A stretch of 64,000 bases of DNA, taken from the NCBI RefSeq assembly GCF_900198605.1, contig NZ_FZPJ01000009.1:35556-99555 (forward strand), in the 5' to 3' direction. This stretch comes from Helicobacter mesocricetorum (GTDB lineage Bacteria > Campylobacterota > Campylobacteria > Campylobacterales > Helicobacteraceae). The notes below the pieces were generated by a model. It had not been told where the DNA came from. It was given only the letters and a program-made list of their open reading frames with translations, and made no database searches. This document shows positions 1 through 9,457 of this stretch, in pieces; the stretch's first letter is position 1; each line of letters starts with the position of its first letter. A program made the position numbers and the translations under genes.

Positions 1-157
1 TGCGTAAAATCTCATCCGTAAAAAACACAACTTCTGCATTCCAGCCTTTAGCTTTTAGTGCATTTACCATAGGCATAGTATCTTTTCTATGTCCATCAGC
101 TCCTTTATCACTTCCTCCTCTTGCTTCAAAAAAGACGATATTTTTCTTTAAACTCAT
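1..157 (-). CDS. N-terminal fragment of an unrecognised protein (runs off the window edge)
   Basis: An open frame of 52 codons reads from an ATG at 157 down to base 1 with no stop, so only the N-terminus is present. A good ribosome-binding site (GGAGG) lies 7 bases upstream. The peptide begins MSLKKNIVFFEARGG and continues with a DKGADGHRKDTMPMVNAL stretch and a hydrophobic VVFF strand. That is compatible with the first beta strand and loop of a Rossmann-like or ATP-grasp-like fold, but I do not recognise the family. It lies downstream of the flaA terminator and is therefore probably transcribed separately. Confidence 0.7.
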   Translation of the reverse strand, partial: MSLKKNIVFFEARGGSDKGADGHRKDTMPMVNALKAKGWNAEVVFFTDEILR

Positions 158-333
158 AGTTTGCCTCCATTAAATAAAATATATTTATAAAGGTAGCAAA
201 AACTATCTATAAAAATTCTAAAATTACCCCATAAAATGATTTTTTTAAGATTTTTTACATTTAAAAAAGCAGAATAAAAGCTAGATAGATAATCTTGAGT
301 TAAAGAGTCTTAGTATTTATGTTGTTTAAAAAG

Positions 334-361
334 ATTTTATAAAAATCCCCAAAGGGGATTT
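334..361 (-). terminator. Rho-independent terminator of flaA
   Basis: Read on the minus strand, a perfect 8-bp stem (AAATCCCC/GGGGATTT, loop TTT, 343-361) is followed directly by a T-rich tract. It lies 14 bases beyond the flagellin stop codon. It has the form of a classical intrinsic terminator and should end the flagellin message. Confidence 0.85.
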
Positions 362-367
362 GAAGTT

Positions 368-393
368 CTTAAGACTATTGGAGTAGTCTTAAG
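368..393 (-). repeat. Inverted repeat spanning the flaA stop codon
   Basis: A perfect 10-bp inverted repeat, CTTAAGACTA and TAGTCTTAAG with a 6-base loop, covers the last codons and the TAG stop (375-377) of flagellin. Together with the adjacent terminator it gives two consecutive hairpins at the 3' end of the mRNA. It may protect the 3' end of a very abundant transcript from exonucleases; that role is inferred. Confidence 0.7.
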
Positions 394-1862
394 ATGTTTT
401 GTTGGACAGAGTTAGATTGGCTTAGAGCATAATTACCTGCTTGAGCAAGGATGTTCAAGTTAGAGTAATTAGAAGATTCAGCGGCGAAATCTACTTGTCT
501 AATTGCTGATTCTGCAGAGCTTACATTCACTTGAGTTACAGTAATGTTATTCACTGTTGATTGCATTTGTTGTTGGACAGAACCTAAATCTGCACGGATA
601 GAGTCAAGTTGTTTAATAGCAGATTCTGCGATATCCATAACAAGCATTGCACCTTTTAGTGATGTTACCCCTGCTCCTAAAGTTTGACCAGCTGTTGCAG
701 AGTTTGCTGCATTTGCACCTGTTGCAGAGCGAACATTTGCATCAAAAGTTCCTTTGACATTTCTCAAAGTTGTTGTTGCTTGAGCGGTTGCAGAAGTTCT
801 TGCAACTGCACTAATGCCATTGTATTTAATATCATTAGAACCTAATCTTGTAAGTGTAAGGGTTCCAACAAATGTGCTAGTGGCATTAGTTCCTGTGGTG
901 ATAGAAGCACCGCCTGCGGACATATTACCTCCTGATACTTGGATAGCTCTACCATCAGTTGAAGTAAGTATTAATCGTCCATCTTCGCTAACAGAGGCTT
1001 GAACACCAGTTTCTTCTTTATAAGCATTGATAGCTTGGACAAGACGATTATCTCTATCGGCTTGTTGGACATTGGTAACATCCCCGATTTTTACACCATT
1101 AATGGTTAAGCTTACAATATCTCCTGCACCAATTTGCTGACCTCCTGTTTTAATAACCGTAGCTTGAGCACGGATACCGCCTAAGTTATCAGAGTTTTTG
1201 TTAATTACTTGGGCTAAAGCTCCTAAACCTGTCCCAGCAGAAGTAGAAATAACGACATTTTCTAAGGTTACATCTTGTTGATTTTTGGCACTAACAAAAT
1301 TCATCGCAACATTATTAAGTGCGCTAAATTTTAGAGATTCTATCCTTGCGTGTCCGATTTTATCAGAGCTTGTCCCACCAATGCTTGCTTGGATAGTTTG
1401 GTTAGAATACGCACCTACTTGGAATGCTTTATTAGTAAAACCACCCGCTAAGAGGTTCAAACCATTATAAGAAGTTGTTGCAGCAATATTATCTAAAGAT
1501 TCGATTAATCGGTTAATATCAGCTTGAATTGCTGTCCTTGTAGTTGTAGTTTGACCATCTTGAGCCGCTTGAGTTGCTTTAGTTTTGATAGTATCTAAGA
1601 TTTTGATTTGCTCATCCATAGCTTTATCAGCGATTTGAATCATTCCCATACCATCGTTAGTATTTCTAATAGCCTGTCCTAAAGTATTAGCTTGAGAACG
1701 CAAACTATCGGCGATTGCCATACCAGAAGCATCATCTTTCGCAGAGTTGATTCTAAGACCTGAACTTAACTTTTGTAATGAACTTGTAAGTGAAGTCTGT
1801 GTAAAACTAGATTGAGCGTGTGCATTTAACGCATTAACATTTGTATTAACTTGAAAAGCCAT
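375..1862 (-). CDS. flaA: Flagellin A, major flagellar filament subunit
   Basis: Flagellin, exported by the flagellar type III system and polymerised into the filament. The 495-residue product has the conserved flagellin N-terminal coiled coil (begins [15 protein letters not shown], then [20 protein letters not shown]) and C-terminal coiled coil ([19 protein letters not shown], ending [11 protein letters not shown]). A variable, Gly/Thr/Ser/Ala-rich central region of about 200 residues lies between them. Length and ends fit Helicobacter FlaA (about 510 residues). The frame is open for 51 more codons upstream, but the start at 1862 has an AAGGAG site and the upstream codons overlap the promoter and leader, so the shorter form is right. 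It is transcribed alone, with a sigma28-type promoter, a structured leader and a strong terminator. FliG, FliF, FliH and FlgH genes are elsewhere in the window. Confidence 0.97.
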   Translation of the reverse strand: MAFQVNTNVNALNAHAQSSFTQTSLTSSLQKLSSGLRINSAKDDASGMAIADSLRSQANTLGQAIRNTNDGMGMIQIADKAMDEQIKILDTIKTKATQAAQDGQTTTTRTAIQADINRLIESLDNIAATTSYNGLNLLAGGFTNKAFQVGAYSNQTIQASIGGTSSDKIGHARIESLKFSALNNVAMNFVSAKNQQDVTLENVVISTSAGTGLGALAQVINKNSDNLGGIRAQATVIKTGGQQIGAGDIVSLTINGVKIGDVTNVQQADRDNRLVQAINAYKEETGVQASVSEDGRLILTSTDGRAIQVSGGNMSAGGASITTGTNATSTFVGTLTLTRLGSNDIKYNGISAVARTSATAQATTTLRNVKGTFDANVRSATGANAANSATAGQTLGAGVTSLKGAMLVMDIAESAIKQLDSIRADLGSVQQQMQSTVNNITVTQVNVSSAESAIRQVDFAAESSNYSNLNILAQAGNYALSQSNSVQQNILRLLQ

Positions 1863-1925
1863 TTTAAACTCCTTTTTATTTGTTGTCTTCCTTGACAAAA
1901 TTTTAAACCCACAAAGAAATAAGAA

Positions 1926-1967
1926 GCAAGGCTTAAAGCCCTTGCCAACCAACTTCCTTGTTTGGTT
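1926..1967 (-). promoter_or_regulatory. flaA mRNA leader hairpins, candidate CsrA-binding site
   Basis: Read on the minus strand, the transcript should begin close to AACCAA-ACAAGGAAG-TTGGTT (1967-1947): a 6-bp stem whose loop presents AAGGA, the GGA-in-loop form bound by CsrA. A second hairpin (GCAAGG...CCTTGC, 1945-1926) follows, and the ribosome-binding site lies further on. In Campylobacter jejuni the flaA leader is known to be bound by CsrA, antagonised by FliW. By analogy this leader may be under the same control. The structure is seen in the sequence; the binding is inferred. Confidence 0.6.
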
Positions 1968-1974
1968 ATGTGAG

Positions 1975-2003
1975 TATATCGGACAATTTTTAAAAAACTT
2001 AAG
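1975..2003 (-). promoter_or_regulatory. Sigma28 (FliA) promoter of flaA
   Basis: On the minus strand CCGATATA (1982-1975) matches the sigma28 -10 element of epsilonproteobacterial flaA genes. A TTAAG -35-like element lies about 16 bases upstream (around 2002-1998). The predicted transcription start falls just before the leader hairpin, leaving a leader of roughly 105 bases. Confidence 0.75.
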
Positions 2004-2400
2004 AATATTTTGCAAAAATATTTCAAGAGTCTTTTGATGAAAAACCTGTGCTTTTGCTCAAGCATTAATTCTAAAACAATTTGTTTAAAATCTATTTACC
2101 TTACTTGAGCTAGAATTGTGAAGCTAAAGTTTCTTTGAAATAAGACTTAAGCTTTACTCCAAATTACATTATTACAATGTATTTGTATGTAGTTAAGAAT
2201 TTAAAGTGCTTTTGAGGATGAAGTGGGATAAGGACTAAGAATAAAACATTTCATTCCTTGATATAAATAATTTTGCTGGCATAACTTCTCCTTGTTAAAG
2301 ATAGAGTTGATACCCCCCTAAGACTAAACAAAAGATTAAATAAATTCCTAAATCCCCTTATCTTTCTAAAGCCTTTAAATTCTTAAAACTTATTTTTAAC
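2004..2400. other. AT-rich intergenic DNA with no recognised feature
   Basis: I see no open frame with a credible start, no convincing promoter, tRNA or strong hairpin here. It separates the flaA promoter from the hairpin repeat at 2401. Several C-rich runs (such as TACCCCCC near 2311) stand out from the AT-rich background, but I cannot assign them. Confidence 0.5.
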
Positions 2401-2515
2401 CCTTAAAACCTTGCAAACAAGAATAGAAATCTAGCCTAGTATAGAATTAATCCCTATTATGTAATAACTTGATAAATAATAAAAAGTTCTTTTAATTGCT
2501 TGTAGGGTTTTAAGG
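2401..2515 (+). repeat. Dispersed hairpin-forming intergenic repeat, copy 1
   Basis: Begins CCTTAAAACC and ends GGTTTTAAGG, so its ends pair. Inside, CAAACAAG near the 5' end and CTTGTAG near the 3' end extend the stem, and AGAA and TTCT pair further in. The loop contains TATAGAATTAAT. A clearly related copy in the same orientation lies at 63814-63933. Similarity continues about 20 bases past the 3' end (CTTAAG...GG...AAAG). It lies just upstream of the pyrG promoter. It could be a palindromic mobile repeat or a structured non-coding RNA; I cannot tell which. Confidence 0.7.
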
Positions 2516-2569
2516 CTTAAGAGGCTAAAGGGAAGGAATCTTTTTACAATAGTTTTAGATACCTTAGCT

Positions 2570-2575
2570 TATAAT
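2570..2575 (+). promoter_or_regulatory. -10 box of the pyrG promoter
   Basis: A perfect TATAAT lies 26 bases upstream of the pyrG ATG, with no clear -35 box, as is usual for the Helicobacter housekeeping sigma factor. An AAGG ribosome-binding site follows at about 2594. Confidence 0.6.
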
Positions 2576-2601
2576 TATGCTTTTATTCTCCAATAAGGTT
2601 T

Positions 2602-4236
2602 ATGATGACAAAATATATCTTTGTTACCGGTGGTGTGTTGAGTTCTTTGGGCAAAGGAATTACTTCTTCTTCTATTGCTACTTTGTTAAAACATTCTGGA
2701 TTAAATGTGGGTATTTTAAAAATCGATCCTTATATCAATGTAGATCCTGGGACAATGAGTCCGTTAGAACACGGCGAAGTGTTTGTTACCTATGATGGAG
2801 CAGAGACAGATTTAGATATAGGGCATTATGAACGTTTTTTGAATGTGGATTTTTCTTTTAAAAACAATTTTACGACAGGGCAAGTTTATCTCTCTGTGAT
2901 TGATAGGGAAAGAAAGGGGGGGTATTTGGGTAAGACTATTCAAGTTATTCCTCATATTGTGGATGAAATTAAACATAGAATAAAACTTGCAGGAGAGGGA
3001 AAAGATATTTTAGTGGTGGAATTAGGCGGAACGGTTGGTGATATAGAGGGATTGCCTTTTTTGGAATCTATGCGTGAGATGAAGCACGAATATGGAATGG
3101 AGAGAGTAATTAGTGTGCATCTAACATTAATCCCGCTTATTCGTGCTGCAGGAGAGCTAAAGACAAAACCTACCCAACATAGTGTGCAAGAGCTAAGGCG
3201 CATAGGTATTACACCCCAAATTATTATTACAAGGAGTGAAAAGGAAATCCCAACAGAGCTTAAAAATAAACTCGCAATGAGCTGTGATGTGGATTATGAT
3301 TGTGTGATAGGCGCACAAGATGCTAAAAGTATTTACCAAATGCCGATTAACTTTTTAAAAGAGGGGGTTTTAGTGCCTATTGCAAGGTTTTTAAAATTGC
3401 CTGAATTAAAGCCTGATATGAAAGCGTGGGATTTATTAGTTAAACAGATTTTGGCTCCACAAAAAGAAGTTAATATCGCCTTTGTAGGGAAATATTTAAA
3501 TTTAAAAGAATCTTATAAATCCCTTATTGAAGCCTTAATCCACGCAGGGGCTAATCTTGATACGCAGGTAAATATCCAATGGATTGATAGTGAAGAGCTA
3601 GAAAAAAATGACGAAATGCTCCAAAAGCTTAAGTATGTCAATGGTATTTTAGTGCCGGGTGGTTTTGGAGAACGTGGCGTTGAGGGTAAAATGAAAGCTA
3701 TCCGATTTGCAAGAGAACAAGGGATTGTGTTTTTTGGTATTTGTTTGGGTATGCAATTAGCGATTTTGGAATTTTGTCGAAATGTTTTAGGGATTAAAGA
3801 CGCAAATTCTATGGAGTTTGATCCCCATACTAAAGAAGCGGTAATTTATCTCATAGAAAACTTCATTAATCAAAGTGGAGAGCATCAAATCCGAACACAC
3901 ACTTCCCCTATGGGTGGGACTATGCGTCTTGGCGAATATGAATGCTATTTGAAAGAAAATAGCAAACTTAGAAAAGCTTATAAAGACCAAAAACTTATTA
4001 AAGAGCGTCATAGGCATCGTTATGAGGCTAATCCTAAATATCAAGAGGTTTTAGAAAAAAATGGAATGATAATTAGCGGAGAATGCAATGGGCTTATTGA
4101 AGCTATTGAGTTAAAAGAGCATCCTTGGTTTGTGGCTGTGCAATTTCATCCTGAATTTACTTCTAGGCTTCAAGCCCCTAATTTAGCGATTTTAGAATTC
4201 ATTAAACAAGCACTTTATGCAAAGTCTCATAAATAA
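2602..4236 (+). CDS. pyrG: CTP synthase (glutamine hydrolysing)
   Basis: Makes CTP from UTP, ATP and glutamine in the cytosol, the last step of de novo pyrimidine nucleotide synthesis. The 544 residues match the usual length. The N-terminal amidoligase domain starts [18 protein letters not shown] (nucleotide-binding loop) and contains [11 protein letters not shown]. The C-terminal class I glutamine amidotransferase domain has the nucleophile Cys in [11 protein letters not shown] (about residue 380) and the HPE triad residues near the end (VQFHPEF). The start is at the first of two adjacent ATG codons. It overlaps recJ by 20 bases, so the two are probably co-transcribed. Confidence 0.97.
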   Translation: MMTKYIFVTGGVLSSLGKGITSSSIATLLKHSGLNVGILKIDPYINVDPGTMSPLEHGEVFVTYDGAETDLDIGHYERFLNVDFSFKNNFTTGQVYLSVIDRERKGGYLGKTIQVIPHIVDEIKHRIKLAGEGKDILVVELGGTVGDIEGLPFLESMREMKHEYGMERVISVHLTLIPLIRAAGELKTKPTQHSVQELRRIGITPQIIITRSEKEIPTELKNKLAMSCDVDYDCVIGAQDAKSIYQMPINFLKEGVLVPIARFLKLPELKPDMKAWDLLVKQILAPQKEVNIAFVGKYLNLKESYKSLIEALIHAGANLDTQVNIQWIDSEELEKNDEMLQKLKYVNGILVPGGFGERGVEGKMKAIRFAREQGIVFFGICLGMQLAILEFCRNVLGIKDANSMEFDPHTKEAVIYLIENFINQSGEHQIRTHTSPMGGTMRLGEYECYLKENSKLRKAYKDQKLIKERHRHRYEANPKYQEVLEKNGMIISGECNGLIEAIELKEHPWFVAVQFHPEFTSRLQAPNLAILEFIKQALYAKSHK

Positions 4237-5800
4237 GACTCTTGATAAAACTTCCATTAAAGCCCTCTTAGAAAATCGCTTTAAAGATCATATCACGACT
4301 TTAAAAGAGATTCCAAGACCCGCTACTTTAGCCAATCTAACACTTATCGCACAGAGGATAAAGGTAGCGATTTTAGAACAAAAAAAGATAGCTATTGTCG
4401 GAGATTATGATGTTGATGGGGTGGTTTCTTGTGCGATTTTAAAAGAGTTTTTTGAAAAAATTCCTTATCCTTTAGAGATTATTATTCCTAATCGCTTTGT
4501 GTATGGTTATGGAATCTCTAAAGCCTTAATCCAAGACTTAGATGTGCAAATGATTATCACGGTGGATAATGGGATTAATGCCATAGAAGCAGCGAACTTT
4601 TGTAAGCAAAAGGGTATTGAGCTTATCATTACGGATCATCATACTCCCCAAAAAGAACTTCCTGACGCTCTTATTTGCAATCCCAAACTTTCACCAGAGT
4701 TTATAGAAAAAGAAATCTGTGGTGCTTGTGTGGCTTGGTATTTATGTGCAAGTATTAAAGAAGCAATGAAGTTAGAAATCTCTATGGCAGAGTTTTTGGA
4801 TTTACTTGCTTTAGCAATTGTTAGTGATGTAATGCCTCTTAGGGGGATAAATTGGGTATTGTTAAAAAGGGGTTTAAGGGTTTTAAAGGAGAGTAAGAGG
4901 GTGGCTTTTGTGTTGCTAAAGGAGCATTTTAAAAAGCACAGGATAGATTCTAGATTGCTTGGTTATTATATCGCTCCTTTGCTAAATGCAGCAGGAAGAA
5001 TGCAAAGTGCTATGCAATCTTTTCAGTTCCTTATCCAAAAAGATTCTAAAAAAGCCTTAGTAATGCTAGAGGAATTATTGGCACTTAATGCTAAGAGGAA
5101 AGCCTTGCAACATACTATATATTTGGAGGCAAAAGCGCAGTTTTTTGCCCAAAAGGATTATTTATCACTACCCTTTATTGTGGTTCATAATGCTAGTTGG
5201 AGTGAAGGGGTGATTGGGATTGTAGCGGCTATGCTTTATGAGGAGTTTTTAAAACCCGCTATTGTTTTGAGCAAAGAGGGGAACTTAAAAGGAAGTATGA
5301 GGGGAGTGAATTGTATGGAGATTTTAGAATCTCATCAGCAGTTTTTAGAAGGGTTTGGGGGGCATAGCGGAGCGGCTGGAGTGGCTTTAAAAGAAGAGAA
5401 TTTAGAGCATTTTAAAAATGCTCTTATGCAAAACAAACAAGAAGAGGGGATTAAAGAAAAAGCTTTAGAGGGAGGGGGGGTTAAAGAGGTTTTAGGGAAT
5501 TTACCTTTTGGGGAGATTGATGAGGAGTTATTTTTGCTCTTAGAGGCATTTGAGCCTTATGGTTATGGTAATACATTGCCGAAGTTTTTAGCACAAGCAA
5601 GGGTTAGGGAAGTCCGAATATTTGGGGATTATCATAGTTCAATAATCTTGGAGAATAATGGAATTTCTAAAGAGGCTGTAATGTTTAATAAAGATTTGAG
5701 TGATTTTAAGAATCAAGAAGTGCTTTGTAGCTTTAGTATCTATAAAAATAACTATCATCAAAGGCTTTGTTTGCAATTAGAGGGTATCTTGTCTTTATAA
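4217..5800 (+). CDS. recJ: Single-stranded-DNA-specific exonuclease RecJ
   Basis: 5'-3' exonuclease on single-stranded DNA, used in recombination and base-excision or mismatch repair. It has the DHH-family motifs GDYDVDG (about residue 61), TVDNG (about 120) and TDHHTP (about 139) that bind two metal ions. The DHHA1 region has GGHSGAAG (about 384), and a C-terminal OB-like part follows. The 527 residues are near the lower end for RecJ and fit Helicobacter and Campylobacter members. The start lies inside the end of pyrG. The 3' end overlaps by 43 bases, tail to tail, with the convergent MMPL transporter gene. Confidence 0.95.
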   Translation: MQSLINKTLDKTSIKALLENRFKDHITTLKEIPRPATLANLTLIAQRIKVAILEQKKIAIVGDYDVDGVVSCAILKEFFEKIPYPLEIIIPNRFVYGYGISKALIQDLDVQMIITVDNGINAIEAANFCKQKGIELIITDHHTPQKELPDALICNPKLSPEFIEKEICGACVAWYLCASIKEAMKLEISMAEFLDLLALAIVSDVMPLRGINWVLLKRGLRVLKESKRVAFVLLKEHFKKHRIDSRLLGYYIAPLLNAAGRMQSAMQSFQFLIQKDSKKALVMLEELLALNAKRKALQHTIYLEAKAQFFAQKDYLSLPFIVVHNASWSEGVIGIVAAMLYEEFLKPAIVLSKEGNLKGSMRGVNCMEILESHQQFLEGFGGHSGAAGVALKEENLEHFKNALMQNKQEEGIKEKALEGGGVKEVLGNLPFGEIDEELFLLLEAFEPYGYGNTLPKFLAQARVREVRIFGDYHSSIILENNGISKEAVMFNKDLSDFKNQEVLCSFSIYKNNYHQRLCLQLEGILSL

Positions 5801-8235
5801 AAACTCTTCAGTAATGCAGGGAGTAAGATAAGCGAAGAGAGTAGCATTAAAAGCATTACTAGAGTGGTTAAGAAACCAAAATAAATAGTGGGGATAAAAT
5901 TACTACTCATCATCGCACAAAAACCTACCACAATAATAAAAGTCGTATAATACATAGCACTGCCAATATATTGGTGAGAATTCCTAATGGCTGTTTTTAG
6001 TGGATTTCTTTTTATTTCTTCTTTGAAGCGATGGATATAATGAATCGCATCATCAACCCCAATCCCTAAGGCAATAGCAGCGATAGTAACTGCCATTAAA
6101 TCTAAGGGGATATTGACAACACCTAAAATCCCAAAGATAACTCCTAAGGGAATAAGATTGATTAAAAGCGCAATAATAGAGAGTTTAAAGCTTTTAAAAA
6201 CAAAGATAAAGACTCCAAAAATAGCTAAAATTACAAGGCTTAGGGTGTTGATTTGTGAGCTAATGAGTGTTTGGAGGAGATTATTATAAAGCACCATTGC
6301 ACCATTAATTTCTATTTTTAGGGATTCGCCATTTAATAGATTATTAAGTGTTTCTTGGGTTTTTAGGAGGAAAGCATTGCGTTGCAAATGGGGGTTAGAA
6401 TCAAAGATTCTTAAAACAAAGCGGATTTGGTTTTTATCGATATTGGCATACGGAGCGAATAATTGCGACTTTAGTGCGGGGGAAGTGTTTTTATAAAGGA
6501 ATGCAAACATAAAGTCATTGGGTTCTAAACCTAGTGATTGCAGTAATTGTGAGAGTGTATGTAGGCTTAAAATAGAGCCTACAAATTCTTCCTTTTCTAA
6601 AGTCGTGTGGATAATCTTTGCAATTCGTAGCTTTTGGCTATCAAACCAATAAGAATCTTCGTTTTGCAAGATATTAAATTCTTCTTCAAAATCTGAAAAT
6701 AATGTATTATTTAAGGCTTTTTGGGGGAAGGTAACTAGTATCTCTAAGGGGATTGTTCCACCTAATTGGTTATCAATAAGCAGTAAGCCTTGCTTGATTT
6801 CGCTCTTGTCTTTAAAATAATTTACAAAGCTGTTTTCAACCTTTAAATGTGTAATTCCATAGAGGCTAAAGAGAAAAATTAAGAGAGTAATAGGATAAAT
6901 AATTTTTGTCTCTTTTAAGCCGATGTTGGCACAGGAGTGGAGAAGTTTTTGGTGCCATTTAGGGAGGCTTTTTATGCTTTTGGGTTTGGGGAGTAATGCA
7001 AGAATAGCACCAAAGAGAATATAGGTAAAAATTAAGGCAGAGCTTACACCAATGCTCATAATAATCCCCAAATGAATGATGGGCAAGATATTAGAAAATA
7101 TTAGGCTTAAAAAGCCAATCATAGTGGTTAAGATAGCATAAAAACTTGGAGACTTTTTCGCAAGCATTACTGCATAGAGGAGATTCTTTGCCGAAGCATT
7201 TGGGAATTTTTGGTAAAACTCTAGGTAGCTTACAATGAGATGGACAATCAAAGAAACATTGATGATTAAAAGCAAAGAAATGTAATTAGAAGAAATAACT
7301 GTGATTTCATAACCAAAAAAGCTAAAGATTCCGCTACTTACGACAAGCGTAAAAAAACAAATACCAAGTGTGAGAAACACAAAATGTAATTGTCTAAAAA
7401 ACATCCACAACATAAGTGCTAAAATAATAGTAAGGGTGCTTCCATAAGTGATAAGGTCAGATTTAACATAGGCTATCATATCATTAGCAATAAGCGGAAT
7501 CCCACCAATATACAATCCCTCATATTTGTTTTTGAGTGCTTTAATGGCATTAATAGTGTGTGTGTTTTGTATTTGGGATTGTTGTTTGTATTCTTTAATC
7601 AGTGCTTGGAGATTTTTAGAGGGTGTTGTAGCATCTTCTTTGAGGTTTTCTAATTCTTCAAGTTTCGCATCTTTTTTTAAATAAACGATGATTCCTGTGG
7701 TTTTTAGGTCTTTTGAGAGGATATTTTTGCTATAAAAGGGATGATTTAAAAATTCTTCCTTGGCTAAGTTTTTATCAACCAATGGTGATAATAAGGTAGG
7801 GTTTATCTCTAAGGCTTCTTGTAAATCTAGCTTAGGACTACTTTTTAATAGGGGGGCATTTAAAATATTAAGTGTGGAATCCACTTCGGCTATGGTGCTT
7901 AGCTCTTGTGTGATTTGCTGGAGTGTCTGCAAGGAATCTTCAGAGAAAATATCTCCGCTTTTTGGATTGAAAGCTAACATTAAAAAATCTTGTGTTGCAT
8001 AGTTTTTAGCAATGGCTTGATAGGTTTTAAAATCTTTGTCATTCTCTAAAATCAGGCTATCAGAATCCGCATTAATAGGAAGTTTAGAAGCAAAATACAC
8101 ACAAAAGATAAAAAACATTACACATAAGGCTAATATAGTCTTTGGTGCATTGGTGATAGATTTAAAGAAAATTAGCCAAAAGTTATTTGGTATCAAGGGT
8201 AATTTCGCTTTGTAGTTTTTGGATAAGTGTTGCAA
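5758..8235 (-). CDS. RND-superfamily MMPL/HpnN-like lipid transporter
   Basis: Inner-membrane proton-driven transporter of the MMPL class. The 825 residues show two repeats: an N-terminal helix (about 25-45) followed by a periplasmic loop and a five- to six-helix bundle (about 260-410), then a helix at about 450, a second periplasmic loop and a second bundle (about 660-810). The second half carries AIALGIGVDDAIHYIHRF, the typical Asp-containing MMPL motif. The gene overlaps mlaC by 53 bases if the ATG at 8235 is used; a TTG at 8196 would shorten the overlap. Its place after mlaA and mlaC suggests it moves phospholipid between the inner membrane and the periplasmic carrier. Campylobacter has a similar three-gene set (Cj1371-Cj1373 type). 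Direction of transport is not evident from sequence. Confidence 0.88.
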   Translation of the reverse strand: MQHLSKNYKAKLPLIPNNFWLIFFKSITNAPKTILALCVMFFIFCVYFASKLPINADSDSLILENDKDFKTYQAIAKNYATQDFLMLAFNPKSGDIFSEDSLQTLQQITQELSTIAEVDSTLNILNAPLLKSSPKLDLQEALEINPTLLSPLVDKNLAKEEFLNHPFYSKNILSKDLKTTGIIVYLKKDAKLEELENLKEDATTPSKNLQALIKEYKQQSQIQNTHTINAIKALKNKYEGLYIGGIPLIANDMIAYVKSDLITYGSTLTIILALMLWMFFRQLHFVFLTLGICFFTLVVSSGIFSFFGYEITVISSNYISLLLIINVSLIVHLIVSYLEFYQKFPNASAKNLLYAVMLAKKSPSFYAILTTMIGFLSLIFSNILPIIHLGIIMSIGVSSALIFTYILFGAILALLPKPKSIKSLPKWHQKLLHSCANIGLKETKIIYPITLLIFLFSLYGITHLKVENSFVNYFKDKSEIKQGLLLIDNQLGGTIPLEILVTFPQKALNNTLFSDFEEEFNILQNEDSYWFDSQKLRIAKIIHTTLEKEEFVGSILSLHTLSQLLQSLGLEPNDFMFAFLYKNTSPALKSQLFAPYANIDKNQIRFVLRIFDSNPHLQRNAFLLKTQETLNNLLNGESLKIEINGAMVLYNNLLQTLISSQINTLSLVILAIFGVFIFVFKSFKLSIIALLINLIPLGVIFGILGVVNIPLDLMAVTIAAIALGIGVDDAIHYIHRFKEEIKRNPLKTAIRNSHQYIGSAMYYTTFIIVVGFCAMMSSNFIPTIYFGFLTTLVMLLMLLSSLILLPALLKSFYKDKIPSNCKQSL

Positions 8236-8767
8236 AATCGTATTGTTTTAAAATATCTGCTAATTGTGAGCGGTAGGTTTGTATAATGCTAATACCTAAG
8301 ACATCAACATCATAGATTTTCCAATCTTGTTTTTCATTGGGATAGAATTTAAAAATAATGTAATTAATTTTTCCATCTATAATAAGAGAAGTCGTTAAAT
8401 GGTAGCGATTGGGTTGCACAAGTTTTCCCTCTAAGATTTCAAGGGCTTGATTTTTATAAAGGCGCAATTTATCGGTGAAGCTTTGTTTGATATTATTTTC
8501 AAAGACTTGGGTGAAGAGCTTTTGGTCTTCGGGCAAGAGAGAATTATAAGATTGAGAGAGGGCGAGTTTTGCCATAAGTTCCCAATCAAAAATATTATCA
8601 AACATTGAAAAAATCTTTTGTGCAATGACTTCAGTATTCTCTTTAGAAGTCTGCAAAATATGTAAGGATTTGTGAATATTTTGTTGCATAATTGAATGGA
8701 TAGTGTTTAATTCCAAAGCAGAAACTATATTTAAAAACAAACAGAGGCTTATAAAGAATCTCATCAT
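8183..8767 (-). CDS. mlaC: MlaC-like periplasmic phospholipid-binding protein
   Basis: Periplasmic phospholipid carrier of the MlaC/Ttg2D family, which shuttles lipid between the outer-membrane MlaA complex and an inner-membrane transporter. The 194-residue product has a signal peptide (about 17 residues, FISLCLFLNIVSA). The mature part has the family pattern, including IFDWELMAKLALSQSYNSL, LTQVFENNIKQSF-type helices and a C-terminal DWKIYDVDVLGISIIQTYRSQ segment. It lies 3 bases after mlaA. A toluene-tolerance name is often given to this family, but the lipid role is better supported. Confidence 0.88.
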   Translation of the reverse strand: MMRFFISLCLFLNIVSALELNTIHSIMQQNIHKSLHILQTSKENTEVIAQKIFSMFDNIFDWELMAKLALSQSYNSLLPEDQKLFTQVFENNIKQSFTDKLRLYKNQALEILEGKLVQPNRYHLTTSLIIDGKINYIIFKFYPNEKQDWKIYDVDVLGISIIQTYRSQLADILKQYDFATLIQKLQSEITLDTK

Positions 8768-8770
8768 TTG

Positions 8771-9457
8771 TTACTCCTTAATTAGTTTGTCCCGATAGGC
8801 TTGGTAAGATTGACGCATTAAAATATAATTATCAAGGCTATCTTTTCTTATGCTATCAAGAGCATCTTTGTGTTTGGCAGCATAACTAATATTTTGTCCT
8901 ATATAAACCCCAACTGCATAGGATGAGGGATCAATATAGGTAGTAGGACTAATAAGAGAATTTAAAGGTAATCCCAAAGTATCGCGTAGATTGCTTTGAC
9001 CAAGTAGGGGTAATACGAGAGAAAAACCTTCATTCATTCCCCATTTACCAAATACAATGCCAAAATCAATATCTTTGGAATAAAGTTTATTGGTAGAAGC
9101 AATATCAAAAATACCCAATATTCCCATAGTGCTATTTAAGCTAAATCTGCCAAATTCATTCACCGCATCTTGAGTTTGCAAGACTAAGATGTGTCCTAAA
9201 AATCGCAGAGGAGAGCGGAGATTTTCAAAAAAGTTTTCAATCCCTATCCGAAAGCCAAGTGGCATAATGCAATTATAGCCTTCGAGTATGGGGGAGAAAA
9301 TATAATCATAAAAGCCCCAATTCATTTGGTTGATAAAGCGGTTATATTTTTCTAAAGGGTCGTTAATGGGTTGTTGTTGGTATTCTTCTTCAAAACTTTC
9401 TAAATCCAAAGCATAACAATTACATATAAAGATGAGTATAAGGAATAATTTTTTCAT
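8771..9457 (-). CDS. mlaA: MlaA (VacJ) outer-membrane phospholipid transport protein
   Basis: MlaA/VacJ-family protein, which removes misplaced phospholipid from the outer leaflet of the outer membrane. 228 residues with an N-terminal signal peptide. The family core is visible: DPLEKYNRFINQMNWGFYDY, the FFENLRSPLRFLGHIL helix, RFSLNSTMGILGIFDIAS, and a GVYIG tail. Enteric MlaA is a lipoprotein. Here the signal (FICNCYALD) has cysteines but no clear lipobox, so lipidation is doubtful. Its ATG overlaps the dxs stop (ATGA). With mlaC and the MMPL transporter it forms a lipid-trafficking module. Confidence 0.92.
   Translation of the reverse strand: MKKLFLILIFICNCYALDLESFEEEYQQQPINDPLEKYNRFINQMNWGFYDYIFSPILEGYNCIMPLGFRIGIENFFENLRSPLRFLGHILVLQTQDAVNEFGRFSLNSTMGILGIFDIASTNKLYSKDIDFGIVFGKWGMNEGFSLVLPLLGQSNLRDTLGLPLNSLISPTTYIDPSSYAVGVYIGQNISYAAKHKDALDSIRKDSLDNYILMRQSYQAYRDKLIKE

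Noticed and set aside
1863..2015. N-terminal extension of flagellin by 51 residues
   Set aside because: The region holds the sigma28 promoter and structured leader. The conserved flagellin start and an AAGGAG site are at 1862.
2914..2922. G7 run in pyrG, with similar 7-base G runs in recJ (near 5473) and surE (near 58051) as slippage sites
   Set aside because: Seven bases is too short for frequent slippage, and pyrG is expected to be essential.
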